DNA of 64,000 nt, taken from the NCBI GenBank assembly GCA_963739625.1, contig CAVUAU010000003.1:1-64000 (forward strand). The letters run 5' to 3'. This DNA comes from Salinimicrobium sp963739625. Its GTDB lineage: Bacteria; Bacteroidota; Bacteroidia; Flavobacteriales; Flavobacteriaceae. A program made the translations under genes and the position numbers. A model generated the notes under the pieces. That model was not told the DNA's origin. It worked only from the letters and a program-made list of their open reading frames with translations, and did no database searches. Numbering within the stretch: the first letter of the stretch is position 1; each line of letters starts with the position of its first letter. Shown here piece after piece: positions 9,836-18,567 of the stretch.

Positions 9836-11094
9836 TGACGGCAGAAATTATCACTATTGGCGATGAGATCCTCATTGGGCAGGTAATTGACTCCAATTCG
9901 GCTTATATCGCTAAAGAACTCAATCTTATTGGGATCTCCGTTTACCAGATCACCTCTGTACAGGATGAAAAACAGCACATTCTGAATGCTTTAAAGGAAG
10001 CTTCAGAAAGAGCAGATATCATCTTGCTTACCGGCGGATTGGGACCTACCAAAGACGACATTACCAAATATACTTTTTGCGAATATTTTGGGGATCAGCT
10101 TAAGCTGAATGAGGAGGTGCTGAAACATGTAGAGCAGCTATTCGAAAAATACAAGAAAACCCCGGTCTCTGATCTTAACCGGGAACAGGCTCTATTACCT
10201 TCAAAGGCCGAAGTGCTGCATAATGAATATGGCACTGCCCCCGGGATGTGGATGGAAAAGGACAAAAAAGTCTATATCTCTATGCCGGGCGTGCCCTACG
10301 AGATGAAGCAGCTCATGGAGAAGGAGGTGATCCCGAGGCTGCGTGAAAAATTTGACCGGCCTTTCATTTACCATAAAACCCTGCTCACCCGGGGTATGGG
10401 TGAAAGCGCTGTTGCCGAAAGGCTAAATGATTTTGAGGATGCCCTTCCAAAGCACATCAAGCTCGCTTACCTGCCCAGCCTGGGCAGTGTGAGGTTGCGA
10501 CTTTCGGCCAAAGGAGAGAACGAGGAAGAGCTTATAAAATCTGTTGAGCAGCAGGTGGAAAAGCTGTATGATACTATTGGCGACATTCTTACAGATGAGC
10601 AGGAGGAAGATGAAAAGATAGCTGTGGAGATAAGTAAGATCCTTTCTTCGGAAAAGAAATTCCTTGCCGCGGCCGAAAGCTGTACAGGTGGAGCCCTGGC
10701 CGCTGAATTCACCACGCATCCCGGAGCTTCAACCTGCTTCAAGGGCGGGATGGTCTCTTATGCCACTCAAACCAAGATCGAGCTGCTCAACGTGCCGAAG
10801 GAGCTCATTGATAAATATTCCGTGGTAAGCGCCGAAGTAGCTGAAAGCATGGCCGAGAATGCCAAAAAACTGTTTAAATCTGATTATGCGCTTTCCACCA
10901 CCGGAAATGCCGGCCCCACCAAAGGCGACAGCGATGCCGAGGTGGGCACAGTATTTATAGGACTTGCAACTCCTGAAGGTGTGCGTTCTAAAAAGTTCCT
11001 TTTTGGAAACAATCGGGACCAGGTGGTGAAAAAGGCAGTTTACAAGGCGTTTGAAATGATCCTGGAGGAGATTTCTGAGGAAAAAAGCTCTTAG
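9835..11094 (+). CDS. cinA: CinA family protein (nicotinamide-nucleotide amidohydrolase)
   Basis: The product has 419 residues, the normal two-domain length. The N-terminal part (about 1-170) is a MoaB/MogA-type domain with EIITIGDEILIGQVIDSNS and TGGLGPTKDDIT. The C-terminal domain (about 255-415) is the NMN deamidase part, with AAESCTGGALAAEFTTHPGAS and TGNAGPTKGD. In pyridine nucleotide salvage the enzyme converts NMN to nicotinic acid mononucleotide; some homologues also hydrolyse ADP-ribose. The gene overlaps the Hpt stop by one base, indicating translational coupling. Confidence 0.93.
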   Translation: MTAEIITIGDEILIGQVIDSNSAYIAKELNLIGISVYQITSVQDEKQHILNALKEASERADIILLTGGLGPTKDDITKYTFCEYFGDQLKLNEEVLKHVEQLFEKYKKTPVSDLNREQALLPSKAEVLHNEYGTAPGMWMEKDKKVYISMPGVPYEMKQLMEKEVIPRLREKFDRPFIYHKTLLTRGMGESAVAERLNDFEDALPKHIKLAYLPSLGSVRLRLSAKGENEEELIKSVEQQVEKLYDTIGDILTDEQEEDEKIAVEISKILSSEKKFLAAAESCTGGALAAEFTTHPGASTCFKGGMVSYATQTKIELLNVPKELIDKYSVVSAEVAESMAENAKKLFKSDYALSTTGNAGPTKGDSDAEVGTVFIGLATPEGVRSKKFLFGNNRDQVVKKAVYKAFEMILEEISEEKSS

Positions 11095-11931
11095 CTGTTG
11101 GCCGCTGGCGGTTGGCTCAATTTCTTCAAACCGTCTTTGCGACCGAGCCTTTGGGCGAGTGAAGCAATCTGCCTGTTATATACCAGAATTTCAATGTGAG
11201 ATCGCTTCGCCTTCTGCACCAGCTGCATGTGGAATTCTCTCACTCCAACCACGATGTCACACTGAGCCTGTCTACCGGCAGGTAGACCTGACCGAAGGGA
11301 GGAATAGTCGAAGTGCTTTTGACCTGCGAGAATTATTTTGATCTACAACTCTTTAAGAGAAATGCCTCCTGCTGACTTGTTCGAGCTCTTCAGGCTCTAT
11401 AAAGACATCCCACACCCCCGCCTCTCCCGGAGGGAGAGGAGCCATTAACAACTGGTGAATGTTGAAAAACCATCCACCCTCTCCTCTGGAGAGGGCCGGG
11501 GAGAGGATGAGGAGGCAGAGGCGAAAAAAAACAGGCTGAAGGCCTGTGAGAGGCTAGCCCGGAGCAGCACTCCGGGTAAAGAATCGAAATTATAAAAGCA
11601 GCCTGAAAGGCTGCAATAAAAACTTCGCCTGAATTTGCAGGTCAGGAGTCAAGAACCAAAGCCAAGGTCCTAAAATCAGGTTTAAAAGAAATGCTTTTGC
11701 ATCAGTAGATCCCAAAATATAATTTTCAGATGCTATATTTGTGAGGACTTTTTCCGAAAAAAAAATCTTTTAGGGAAAATAAGCTCCAAAAATGCCTTTT
11801 TTTAAAGGTGTTGCTGCAGAAGCCTTCCGAAGAAAAACATCAAAAAAAATTTTACTTTAGCTATTGGCTATTAGGTAAAAAAATCGTTAATTTGCAGCCT
11901 GTTTTGAAATAACGAGTTAAAGTATAGAGCA
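11095..11931. other. Repeat-rich intergenic region
   Basis: No protein gene is supported across about 840 bases; the only open frame of note (11159-11341) is composed of repeat sequence. The region holds a CACTGAG/GTCGAAGTG-type repeat (about 11257-11322) interrupted by a 20-nt palindrome, paired purine-rich and pyrimidine-rich stretches (CTCTCCCGGAGGGAGAGG near 11413, CTCTCCTCTGGAGAG near 11481), and small hairpins such as CAGGCTGAAGGCCTG and GCAGCCTGAAAGGCTGC. A TTAATTTG box at 11887-11894 may drive rpmB. Confidence 0.6.
11267..11286. repeat. 20-nt palindromic element, copy A
   Basis: CCTGTCTACCGGCAGGTAGA matches the insert in tRNA-Leu at 25411-25430 at 19 of 20 positions. Here it splits an otherwise continuous CACTGAG-CCTGACCGAAG repeat, leaving CCTG on both sides. 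Confidence 0.8.
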
Positions 11932-12171
11932 ATGTCAAGAGTTTGTGAACTTACAGGTAAGAAAGCAATGGTAGGAAACAATGTTTCCCACGCAATGAAC
12001 AAAACAAAACGTAAATTTGACGCCAATTTGGTTAAAAAACGTTTTTATATTCCTGAGGAAGATAAGTGGATCACCTTAAAAGTATCTACTTCTGCGATTA
12101 AGACCATCAATAAGAAGGGAATTGCCGCAGTGATCAAAGAAGCAAGGGAAAAAGGATTTTTAACCAAGTAA
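11932..12171 (+). CDS. rpmB: 50S ribosomal protein L28
   Basis: The product has 79 residues, typical of L28. It begins MSRVCELTGKKAMVGNNVSHA, with the conserved core NKTKRKFDANL. L28 binds 23S rRNA in the large subunit. It heads the rpmB-rpmG-DUF4295-ftsY group common in Bacteroidota. A TTAATTTG box at 11887-11894, close to the TAnnTTTG consensus, lies 38 nt upstream. The C-terminal segment TINKKGIAAVIKEAREKG is characteristic of this phylum's longer L28. Confidence 0.97.
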   Translation: MSRVCELTGKKAMVGNNVSHAMNKTKRKFDANLVKKRFYIPEEDKWITLKVSTSAIKTINKKGIAAVIKEAREKGFLTK

Positions 12172-12195
12172 TCCTAATATTTAACACGCAGTACA

Positions 12196-12378
12196 ATGGC
12201 AAAGAAAGGTAACAGAGTTCAGGTTATATTAGAATGTACAGAGCATAAAGCATCTGGGAAACCGGGTACTTCAAGATACATCACCACAAAAAACAAAAAG
12301 AACACGCCAGATAGAATGGAGCTGAAGAAATTCAACCCTATTCTTAAGAAAATGACGGTTCATAAAGAGATAAAATAA
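12196..12378 (+). CDS. rpmG: 50S ribosomal protein L33
   Basis: The product has 60 residues. It starts MAKKGNRVQVILECTEHK and carries the L33 core GTSRYITTKNKKNTPDRMELKKFNP. The paired CxxC zinc ribbon of some L33 forms is absent, with only one Cys, so this is the zinc-independent type. It follows rpmB by 24 nt and precedes the DUF4295 gene by 7 nt. Confidence 0.97.
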   Translation: MAKKGNRVQVILECTEHKASGKPGTSRYITTKNKKNTPDRMELKKFNPILKKMTVHKEIK

Positions 12379-12385
12379 TTAAGTC

Positions 12386-12538
12386 ATGGCAAAGAAATCA
12401 GTAGCATCATTACAAACAGGATCAAAGAGATTGACCAAAGCTATCAAGATGGTCAAGTCTCCTAAAAGCGGCGCCTATACTTTTGTGGAAGCAATTATGG
12501 CTCCAGAACAAGTAAATGACTTTTTAGACAAAAAATAA
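12386..12538 (+). CDS. DUF4295 family small basic protein
   Basis: The product has 50 residues, read directly as MAKKSVASLQTGSKRLTKAI to NDFLDKK. It belongs to the small lysine-rich DUF4295 family, which is found in Bacteroidota directly after rpmG. Its position and basic composition suggest a ribosome-linked role, but no function is proven to my knowledge. It ends 20 nt before a strong terminator. Confidence 0.85.
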   Translation: MAKKSVASLQTGSKRLTKAIKMVKSPKSGAYTFVEAIMAPEQVNDFLDKK

Positions 12539-12558
12539 GTTATTTCAAATATACTTTA

Positions 12559-12596
12559 AGCCGTCCCGATACCCATCTGGACGGCTTTTTGTTTTT
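12559..12596 (+). terminator. Intrinsic terminator after the ribosomal protein genes
   Basis: An 8-bp stem AGCCGTCC/GGACGGCT with a 12-nt loop is followed by TTTTGTTTTT. It separates the ribosomal genes from ftsY, so ftsY probably has its own promoter or depends on read-through. Confidence 0.8.
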
Positions 12597-12669
12597 GTGT
12601 ATATTTACCTCCGGTAGAAGGTTCCGCCCCGGTGAGGACCAAGCGTTTATTTTTAGATCATTTTAGAAA

Positions 12670-13622
12670 ATGAGTTTATTTAAGAAGATTTTCTCCAAAG
12701 AGAAAAAGGAGACTTTAGATAAAGGTCTTGAAAAATCAAAAACCGATTTCTTTTCCAAACTGGGAAAGGCCGTTGCCGGAAAGTCGAAAGTTGATGACGA
12801 GGTGCTCGATGACCTCGAAGATGTGCTGGTGAGCAGTGATGTGGGAGTGGGAACTACCGTCAAGATCATCAACCGTATTGAAGAACGGGTTGCACGTGAT
12901 AAATTTTTGGGAACAGATGAGCTGAACAAGATCCTTCGTGAGGAGATCGCAGCCCTAATGGCAGAAACCAACTCTGGTGATGCCACAGAATTTTACGTAC
13001 CGGCAGATAAAAAGCCTTATGTGATCATGGTGGTGGGAGTCAACGGTGTTGGTAAGACCACAACCATTGGAAAGCTGGCCTACCAGTTCAAAAAAGCCGG
13101 AAAAAAAGTGGTGCTTGGAGCAGCCGATACTTTTCGTGCCGCTGCTATAGATCAGCTCCAGGTGTGGGCAGATCGCGTAGATGTGCCTATTGTGAAACAA
13201 AAAATGGGTAGCGATCCTGCCTCGGTGGCTTTTGACTCGGTTCAAAGTGCAGTAAAACAGGACGCCGATGTGGTGATCATCGATACCGCAGGACGTTTAC
13301 ACAACAAGGTGAACCTGATGAACGAGCTTTCAAAAGTGAAGCGGGTGATGCAAAAAGTGGTTGACGATGCGCCGCACGAGGTGCTGCTTGTTCTTGATGG
13401 TTCCACAGGTCAAAATGCCTTTGAACAGGCCAAGCAGTTCACCGCTGCTACCGAAGTTACTTCCTTGCTGTGACCAAACTTGACGGTACCGCAAAAGGTG
13501 GCGTGGTGATTGGGATTAGCGATCAGTTCAAAATTCCAGTGAAGTACATTGGCGTAGGTGAGGGCGTGGAAGACCTGCAGGTGTTCAATAAATACGAATT
13601 TGTCGACTCGTTTTTCAAATAA
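12670..13622 (+). CDS. ftsY: Signal recognition particle receptor FtsY, one frameshift
   Basis: The predicted product is 317 residues once one missing base is restored. FtsY is the membrane-linked GTPase that receives ribosomes from SRP and hands them to the SecYEG/YidC machinery. The NG domain is intact up to the break: P-loop GVNGVGKTTTIGKL (123-136), DTFRAAAIDQL, and DTAGR. At about 13467 the frame changes: TEVTSL should continue as AVTKLDGTAKGGVVIG, and the text reads TTGCTGTGACC where TTGGCTGTGACC is expected. As written, the protein would stop before the TKLD guanine-specificity motif. FtsY is essential, so a sequence error is likelier than a pseudogene. Confidence 0.93.
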
Positions 13623-13646
13623 TATTCAGCATTTAAAATTTCCGGT

Positions 13647-15317
13647 ATGAAGCAATTTTTCGCTCTCCTGTTTTTATGTCTTGTTGTTACCTCCTGTAAA
13701 GAAGAAAAGGAGGAGAAAGTAACAGTTCAGGAACCAGCCGTTACCTGGCAGCGCAATGACGAAACAACCCAGCTTGAGGAGCAGGCAAAACACGAGAACG
13801 AAAGGATGAGGTTCAAGCTCATCAATTCCAAATACCTGGACAAAAATGACATTTGGAAGCCTTTTGAAAAGGATCTTTCCACTTTTTCTTCGGAAAAATA
13901 TGACTCGCTAAAACCCTTAGTGCTGGAGAAAAATATTCCCGAATTGCAGCGTGAAATTGCTGAGGGGAAATTAAGTTACGAGGAGCTTACCCTGTTCTAC
14001 ATTTACAGGATCAGGAAGTTCGAGAGCGACAATGATCTTTCCCTTAACGCAGTTATTGCACTGAATCCCGATGTGGTGGAAGAAGCCAGAAAACTGGATG
14101 AACGCAATGCGCCAAATGTGAATGAGAATTCTGTCTACGGAATGCCCATCCTTTTGAAGGATAACATCAACACCAACAACATGAAAACCACTGCCGGGGC
14201 CCTTGCTCTGGCAGAAAATCAACCTTCAGAAAATGCTTTTATTGTTGAACGTTTACTGAAGCATAAGGCCCTCATTTTAGGAAAGGCAAACTTAAGTGAA
14301 TGGGCTTATTACCTGTGCGAAGGCTGTCCTCTTGGCTATAGCGCTGTCGGCGGTCAAACTCTCAATCCCTACGGAAGAAAAGAGTTCGAAACCGGCGGTT
14401 CAAGTTCGGGAAGTGGTGTCGCGGTTGCCGCGAATTACGCGGTGGCAGCTGTAGGAACCGAAACTGCAGGTTCTATACTTTCCCCGGCTTCCAAGAATTC
14501 TGTAGTTGGTCTCAAACCAACAGTCGGATTATTAAGTCGCGGCGGAATTGTGCCCATTTCCAGCACTCTTGACACTCCCGGGCCAATGACCAGAAGCGTG
14601 GTTGACAATGCAATCTTGCTCAACGCCATGACAGGAAAAGACGTGGACGATGCAGCCTCGATAGAAGGAGGAAAAAATTATGTAAAAGGTCTTGAAAATG
14701 CCACTTTAGAGAGGAAAAGAATTGGGGTGATGAAGCCGCTGGAAACCGACTCTTTATACGCGGCAGCTGTCGAGCAGCTGGTAAAACAAGGCGCTATAAT
14801 TGTGGAGATCGAGCCGCAGGATATCCCGCTCGATAACTTCGGAAAACTCCTGGATGCCGACATGAAAAGAGATCTGCCTGCTTATCTTTCAAACTATGGT
14901 GGGAAAGATCTTCAGTTCAAATCGGTTGCAGATGTAGCTGAATATAACACTCAGGATTCCACCCTGCGTGTGCCGTACGGGCAGCAGCTTTTTGAAGGCA
15001 TCGTAGCCGATTCAACTTCAGATGAGGAGCTGCAGCAAATAAGAGAAGAATTACAGCAGGCAGGAAGAAAATTCTTTGATGTGCCAATGGAAAAGCACAA
15101 CCTGGATGCGGTGCTGTCCATAAACAACTACCATGCGGCCTATGCGGCGGTGGCGAAGTATCCGGCACTCACGGTGCCTATGGGTTATGTTAAAACAGGA
15201 GAGCCCGAAAATGCCACTTTTATCGCCCGTCCTTTTGAGGAGGATAAGCTGCTCGAAATAGGAGCTGCCTTTGAAAAAGCTTATAAAAAGCGACAGATCC
15301 CCCAAAACTATAACTAA
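13647..15317 (+). CDS. Amidase-signature family lipoprotein
   Basis: The product has 556 residues. It begins with a lipoprotein signal (LLFLCLVVTSCKEEKEE, lipid-modified Cys near 17), so it is predicted to be anchored in an envelope membrane. The amidase signature domain spans about 115-550. The catalytic Lys is in MPILLKDNIN, the glycine/serine-rich core reads GGSSSGSGVAVAANYA and the nucleophile region GTETAGSI, together giving the Ser-cisSer-Lys triad. Relatives hydrolyse amides or peptides; the substrate is unknown. It is not GatA, because of the lipobox and lack of gatB/gatC. It overlaps the next small gene by one base. Confidence 0.85.
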   Translation: MKQFFALLFLCLVVTSCKEEKEEKVTVQEPAVTWQRNDETTQLEEQAKHENERMRFKLINSKYLDKNDIWKPFEKDLSTFSSEKYDSLKPLVLEKNIPELQREIAEGKLSYEELTLFYIYRIRKFESDNDLSLNAVIALNPDVVEEARKLDERNAPNVNENSVYGMPILLKDNINTNNMKTTAGALALAENQPSENAFIVERLLKHKALILGKANLSEWAYYLCEGCPLGYSAVGGQTLNPYGRKEFETGGSSSGSGVAVAANYAVAAVGTETAGSILSPASKNSVVGLKPTVGLLSRGGIVPISSTLDTPGPMTRSVVDNAILLNAMTGKDVDDAASIEGGKNYVKGLENATLERKRIGVMKPLETDSLYAAAVEQLVKQGAIIVEIEPQDIPLDNFGKLLDADMKRDLPAYLSNYGGKDLQFKSVADVAEYNTQDSTLRVPYGQQLFEGIVADSTSDEELQQIREELQQAGRKFFDVPMEKHNLDAVLSINNYHAAYAAVAKYPALTVPMGYVKTGEPENATFIARPFEEDKLLEIGAAFEKAYKKRQIPQNYN

Positions 15318-15589
15318 TGTCTCGCAGAAATTTGATCATTCTCACCAAGATCATTCTGTTTTACAGCCTTTTTTACATCCTTATGAAGTTTATCTTCATT
15401 TTTAAGGGCTACTGGCTAATGCCGAATTTAATTTTAATGCTGCCATTCCTGATCACCGCAGGCATTTCAGGTTGGCAGGTAAAGAAGGAGCAGTATTCCT
15501 GGCTCTTCGTCGCCATTGGTGCGGCTTTGATCATTCTCACCCGCATTTTTGAAGCTGATCTTGTTCTTTGGCTACATAATAGCTTCTGA
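15317..15589 (+). CDS. Small membrane protein of unknown function
   Basis: The product has 90 residues with no family recognised. Three hydrophobic stretches are visible: about 7-27 (IILTKIILFYSLFYILMKFI), 35-50 (MPNLILMLPFLITAGI) and 62-80 (WLFVAIGAALIILTRIF), so it is probably an inner-membrane protein. The start overlaps the amidase stop by one base (TAATG), which supports translation and a shared transcript. Confidence 0.65.
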   Translation: MSRRNLIILTKIILFYSLFYILMKFIFIFKGYWLMPNLILMLPFLITAGISGWQVKKEQYSWLFVAIGAALIILTRIFEADLVLWLHNSF

Positions 15590-15610
15590 AAATTCCATTT
15601 TGAAGAGGTC

Positions 15611-15632
15611 CCAAAAATGACATTTTTGAGAG
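15611..15632. repeat. Dispersed TCAAAAATG-type palindrome, copy 2
   Basis: CCAAAAATGACATTTTTGAG, then AG. The arms CAAAAATG and CATTTTTG are perfect complements. It is part of the duplicated module in this cluster. Confidence 0.65.
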
Positions 15633-15961
15633 GTCTTCAAGCTTGGGCTAAAGCCCTTTAAGTAAGCTGTTGAACCTCCGCCTAAAGGCGGAGGTAATTC
15701 ATGAAAATTTTAAAAGTATGAATTGCCTCCGGATTTATCCGGAGGTTTTTTTAGTTTCATATCAAGTAGGCCTTTAGGCCAATTTTACTCCTGAAGGCGA
15801 AGGTAATTCATGGGTGCATTTTAAAAAATATGAATTGCCTCCGGATTAATCCGGAGGTTTTTTGGTTTGAAATGTTATAGGCCTTTAGGCCAATATTTCC
15901 ACTCCGCTGTGCAGAGTCCTGTGGCTGCGCAACAGCTTCTAAAACAGCTCTTCGGAAGAGG

Positions 15962-15986
15962 TTTCAAAAATGCTATTTTTGAGAGG
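15962..15986. repeat. Dispersed TCAAAAATG-type palindrome, copy 3
   Basis: TTTCAAAAATGCTATTTTTG is followed by AGAGG. It occupies the same place in the second copy of the module as copy 2 does in the first, 353 bp away. Confidence 0.65.
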
Positions 15987-16154
15987 TATTGAAAAGTTGG
16001 GCTAAAGCCCTTTTAAGTAAGGTGTTGAACCTCCGCCTGAAGGCGGAGGTAGTTCAAAGATTCATTTAAAAAATATGAATTGCCTCCGGATGAACCACTC
16101 CGCTCCGCAGATTAGCTGCGCTGAGTCTTCAGACTCTGCGCCTGCACCACAACA

Positions 16155-16186
16155 AAAAAAGGGATGGCTATTCGGCCATCCCTTTG
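16155..16186. terminator. Hairpin terminator, first of two copies
   Basis: AAAGGGATGGC, loop TATTCG, GCCATCCCTTT, bordered by A and T runs. It is nearly identical to the hairpin at 16258-16287. Confidence 0.7.
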
Positions 16187-16257
16187 CACACTCTATTTGT
16201 GATCCGCTCCGCAGATTAGCTGCGCTGAGTCTCCAGACTCCGCGCCTAAATATTTAA

Positions 16258-16287
16258 AAAAGGGATGGCTATTCGGCCATCCCTTTT
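16258..16287. terminator. Hairpin terminator next to katG, second copy
   Basis: A 12-bp stem AAAAGGGATGGC/GCCATCCCTTTT with a TATTCG loop lies 18 nt beyond the katG stop codon. Read on the minus strand it ends in a T-run, so it should stop katG transcription. Confidence 0.8.
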
Positions 16288-16305
16288 ATAAAATGAAATC
16301 ATTTT

Positions 16306-18567
16306 CTACTTCAGATCGAATCGATCTAAATTCATGACCTTATGCCAGGCCTTCACGAAATCTCTAAGGAATTTTTCCTCGCCATCTTTCGACGCGTATA
16401 CTTCGGCAAGCGCTCTTAGCTCTGAATTTGATCCAAAGATGAGATCGACCCTGCTGCCGGTCCATTTGACTTCTCCGGTTTTTCGGCTTCGGCCTTCAAA
16501 ATGGTTTTGATCATCTGATGATGCTTTCCAGGTGGTATCCATGTCGAGCAGGTTAACAAAAAAGTCATTACTGAGCTGCCCGGGACGTTTTGTGAATACT
16601 CCGTGTTTAGAATTGTCGTAGTTCGTATCTAATACCCGCATCCCTCCAAGCAGAACGGTCATTTCGGGAGCGGTAAGCGTCATTAGCTGTGCCCTGTCCA
16701 CCATCATTTCTTCGGCAGAGGCTGAAAAATCATCCCGCCGGCCCAAATAGTTCCTGAAGGCATCGGCCACCGGCTCCAGGATGGAAAAGCCTGCAACATC
16801 TGTTTGTTCCTGGGAAGCATCTGTTCGGCCGGGAGTAAAGGGAACATCCACTTTTTTTCCTGCATCTTTGGCCGCTTTGTCGACTCCCACACAACCGGCA
16901 AGAACAATCAGGTCTGCCATGGAAACCTTTTTATTTGCGCTTTGGGCTTTATCAAACTCTTCTTTTATACTGTTAAGCTTGTTGAGCACGGTGTTCAATT
17001 GCGGTGGATTATTTACCTCCCAGTACTTTTGTGGTTCCAGCCTGATTCTTCCGCCGTTTGCACCTCCCCGTTTATCTGAATCCCTGTAAGTGGAAGCCGA
17101 GGCCCAGGCAGTGCTCACCATTTGAGAAACCGAAAGTCCGGAATCTAATATTTTTTTCTTCAGTTCGGCTACATCATCTTTGTTGATGACTTCATAATCA
17201 ACTTCGGGTATAGGATCCTGCCAGAGAAGATCTTCTTCGGGAACTTCAGGCCCTAAATAACGGCTTTTTGGCCCCATATCGCGGTGAGTCAATTTGTACC
17301 AGGCGCGGGAAAAAGCATCTGCAAACTCATCGGGATTTTCATAGAAATGCCTGGAGATCTTTTCATATGCAGGATCTTCGCGAAGAGCAATATCTGTTGT
17401 CAGCATGAATGGGGCATGTTTCTTATTAGGATCGTGCGCATCGGGTACTGTATCCGCCCCGGCATTGTTTTTTGGTTTCCACTGGTAAGCGCCACCCGGA
17501 CCTTTATGGCACTCCCATTCATAGCTGAACAGGTTCTCAAAGAACTTATTGCTCCATTTCGTGGGCGTATTGGTCCAGGCGCCTTCAATTCCGCTGGTGA
17601 TGGTGTTTTCTCCGTAGCCGCTTCCAAGGCTATTCTTCCAGCCGAGCCCCATTTCTTCGATGCCTGCTGCTGCGGGTTCCTTACCCACGTATTTTTCGGG
17701 ATCACCTGCTCCGTGAGTTTTTCCGAAGGTATGTCCGCCGGCGATAAGCGCCACCGTTTCATAATCATTCATGGCCATGCGACCAAAGGTTTCCCTAATG
17801 TGCTCTCCTGCGGCCACAGGATCCGGATTACCGTTAGGGCCTTCGGGATTGACGTAGATAAGACCCATGTGTGTGGCTCCTAAAGGATTTTCCAGCTTTT
17901 CACCTTTAAAACGCTCCTCATTTCCTAACCATTCCCCTTCAGAGCCCCAGTAAACATCTTCTTCGGGTTCCCAAATATCTTCGCGTCCACCGCCAAACCC
18001 AAAGGTTTGAAGTCCCATAGATTCCAATGCACAGTTGCCGGCAAGTACCAGGAGATCTGCCCAGGAAAGTTTGTTACCATATTTCTGTTTTATGGGCCAC
18101 AGTAAAAGTCTGGCTTTGTCAAGATTCGCATTGTCTGGCCAGCTGTTGAGTGGTGCGAAACGTTGAGCCGCTGTGCCGGCACCTCCCCGGCCGTCGCCAA
18201 TGCGGTAGGTTCCTGCGCTGTGCCAGGCCATTCTAATAAAGAGAGGGCCATAGTGTCCATAATCTGCCGGCCACCATTCCTGGGAGTCTGTCAAGAGCTC
18301 AAAAAGGTCCTTTTTCACCTGCTTTAGATCAAGGCTTTCAAATGCTTCAGCGTAATTATAATCTTCATCCATAGGATTGGAGAGCCTTGAATGTTGTCGA
18401 AGAATTCCCAGGTTCAATTGATTTGGCCACCAGTCACGGTTTGAAGTTCCGGTACCGGCGGTAAATTTTAAAGCTCCGCCCATAAAAGGGCATCTGCTGG
18501 ATTCATTGACTTCCCAAACTTTGTGGTTGTCCGGGTGATCTGAATTGGATTTTGGTTTATCTGCCAT
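16306..18567 (-). CDS. katG: Catalase-peroxidase KatG
   Basis: The product has 753 residues, the full two-domain length. KatG is a haem enzyme that destroys hydrogen peroxide as catalase and peroxidase. The N-terminal active half has the distal RMAWHSAGTYR motif (Arg, Trp, His) and the proximal haem ligand His in IAGGHTFGKTHG. The Tyr (GLIYVNPEGP) and Met (ITSGIEGAWT) that join the distal Trp in the Met-Tyr-Trp adduct are also present. The C-terminal half is the degenerate, haem-free duplicate. No N-terminal export signal is seen, so it is probably cytoplasmic. A perfect 20-bp palindrome lies 41 bp upstream of the start and is the likely peroxide- or metal-responsive operator. Confidence 0.97.
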   Translation of the reverse strand: MADKPKSNSDHPDNHKVWEVNESSRCPFMGGALKFTAGTGTSNRDWWPNQLNLGILRQHSRLSNPMDEDYNYAEAFESLDLKQVKKDLFELLTDSQEWWPADYGHYGPLFIRMAWHSAGTYRIGDGRGGAGTAAQRFAPLNSWPDNANLDKARLLLWPIKQKYGNKLSWADLLVLAGNCALESMGLQTFGFGGGREDIWEPEEDVYWGSEGEWLGNEERFKGEKLENPLGATHMGLIYVNPEGPNGNPDPVAAGEHIRETFGRMAMNDYETVALIAGGHTFGKTHGAGDPEKYVGKEPAAAGIEEMGLGWKNSLGSGYGENTITSGIEGAWTNTPTKWSNKFFENLFSYEWECHKGPGGAYQWKPKNNAGADTVPDAHDPNKKHAPFMLTTDIALREDPAYEKISRHFYENPDEFADAFSRAWYKLTHRDMGPKSRYLGPEVPEEDLLWQDPIPEVDYEVINKDDVAELKKKILDSGLSVSQMVSTAWASASTYRDSDKRGGANGGRIRLEPQKYWEVNNPPQLNTVLNKLNSIKEEFDKAQSANKKVSMADLIVLAGCVGVDKAAKDAGKKVDVPFTPGRTDASQEQTDVAGFSILEPVADAFRNYLGRRDDFSASAEEMMVDRAQLMTLTAPEMTVLLGGMRVLDTNYDNSKHGVFTKRPGQLSNDFFVNLLDMDTTWKASSDDQNHFEGRSRKTGEVKWTGSRVDLIFGSNSELRALAEVYASKDGEEKFLRDFVKAWHKVMNLDRFDLK

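Larger units (their letters stand above)
15590..16305. repeat. Composite tandem repeat cluster
   Basis: About 716 bases with no supported gene. Three related units of about 85 bp start near 15670, 15780 and 16023: a palindrome of CCTCCGCCTGAAGGCGGAGG type, a spacer ending ATATGAATTGCCTCCGGAT, and a second palindrome ATCCGGAGG. A longer module (palindrome CAAAAATG, GGGCTAAAGCCC, then a unit) occurs twice, at about 15604-15705 and 15957-16055. TAGGCCTTTAGGCC occurs twice (about 15768, 15878). A 101-bp module with CCGCTCCGCAGATTAGCTGC and a terminator is duplicated at about 16100-16186 and 16204-16288. Confidence 0.75.

Noticed and set aside
11159..11341. A 60-codon plus-strand frame
   Set aside because: It is made of repeat DNA including the 20-nt palindrome and has no protein-like composition.
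16075..16257. A 60-codon frame next to katG
   Set aside because: It lies wholly within the duplicated repeat modules.
15590..16305. CRISPR array
   Set aside because: Repeats are palindromic, few, of different lengths, and spacers are themselves related; no cas genes are nearby.
17284..17883. A 199-codon frame antisense to katG
   Set aside because: Shadow of the conserved katG frame.
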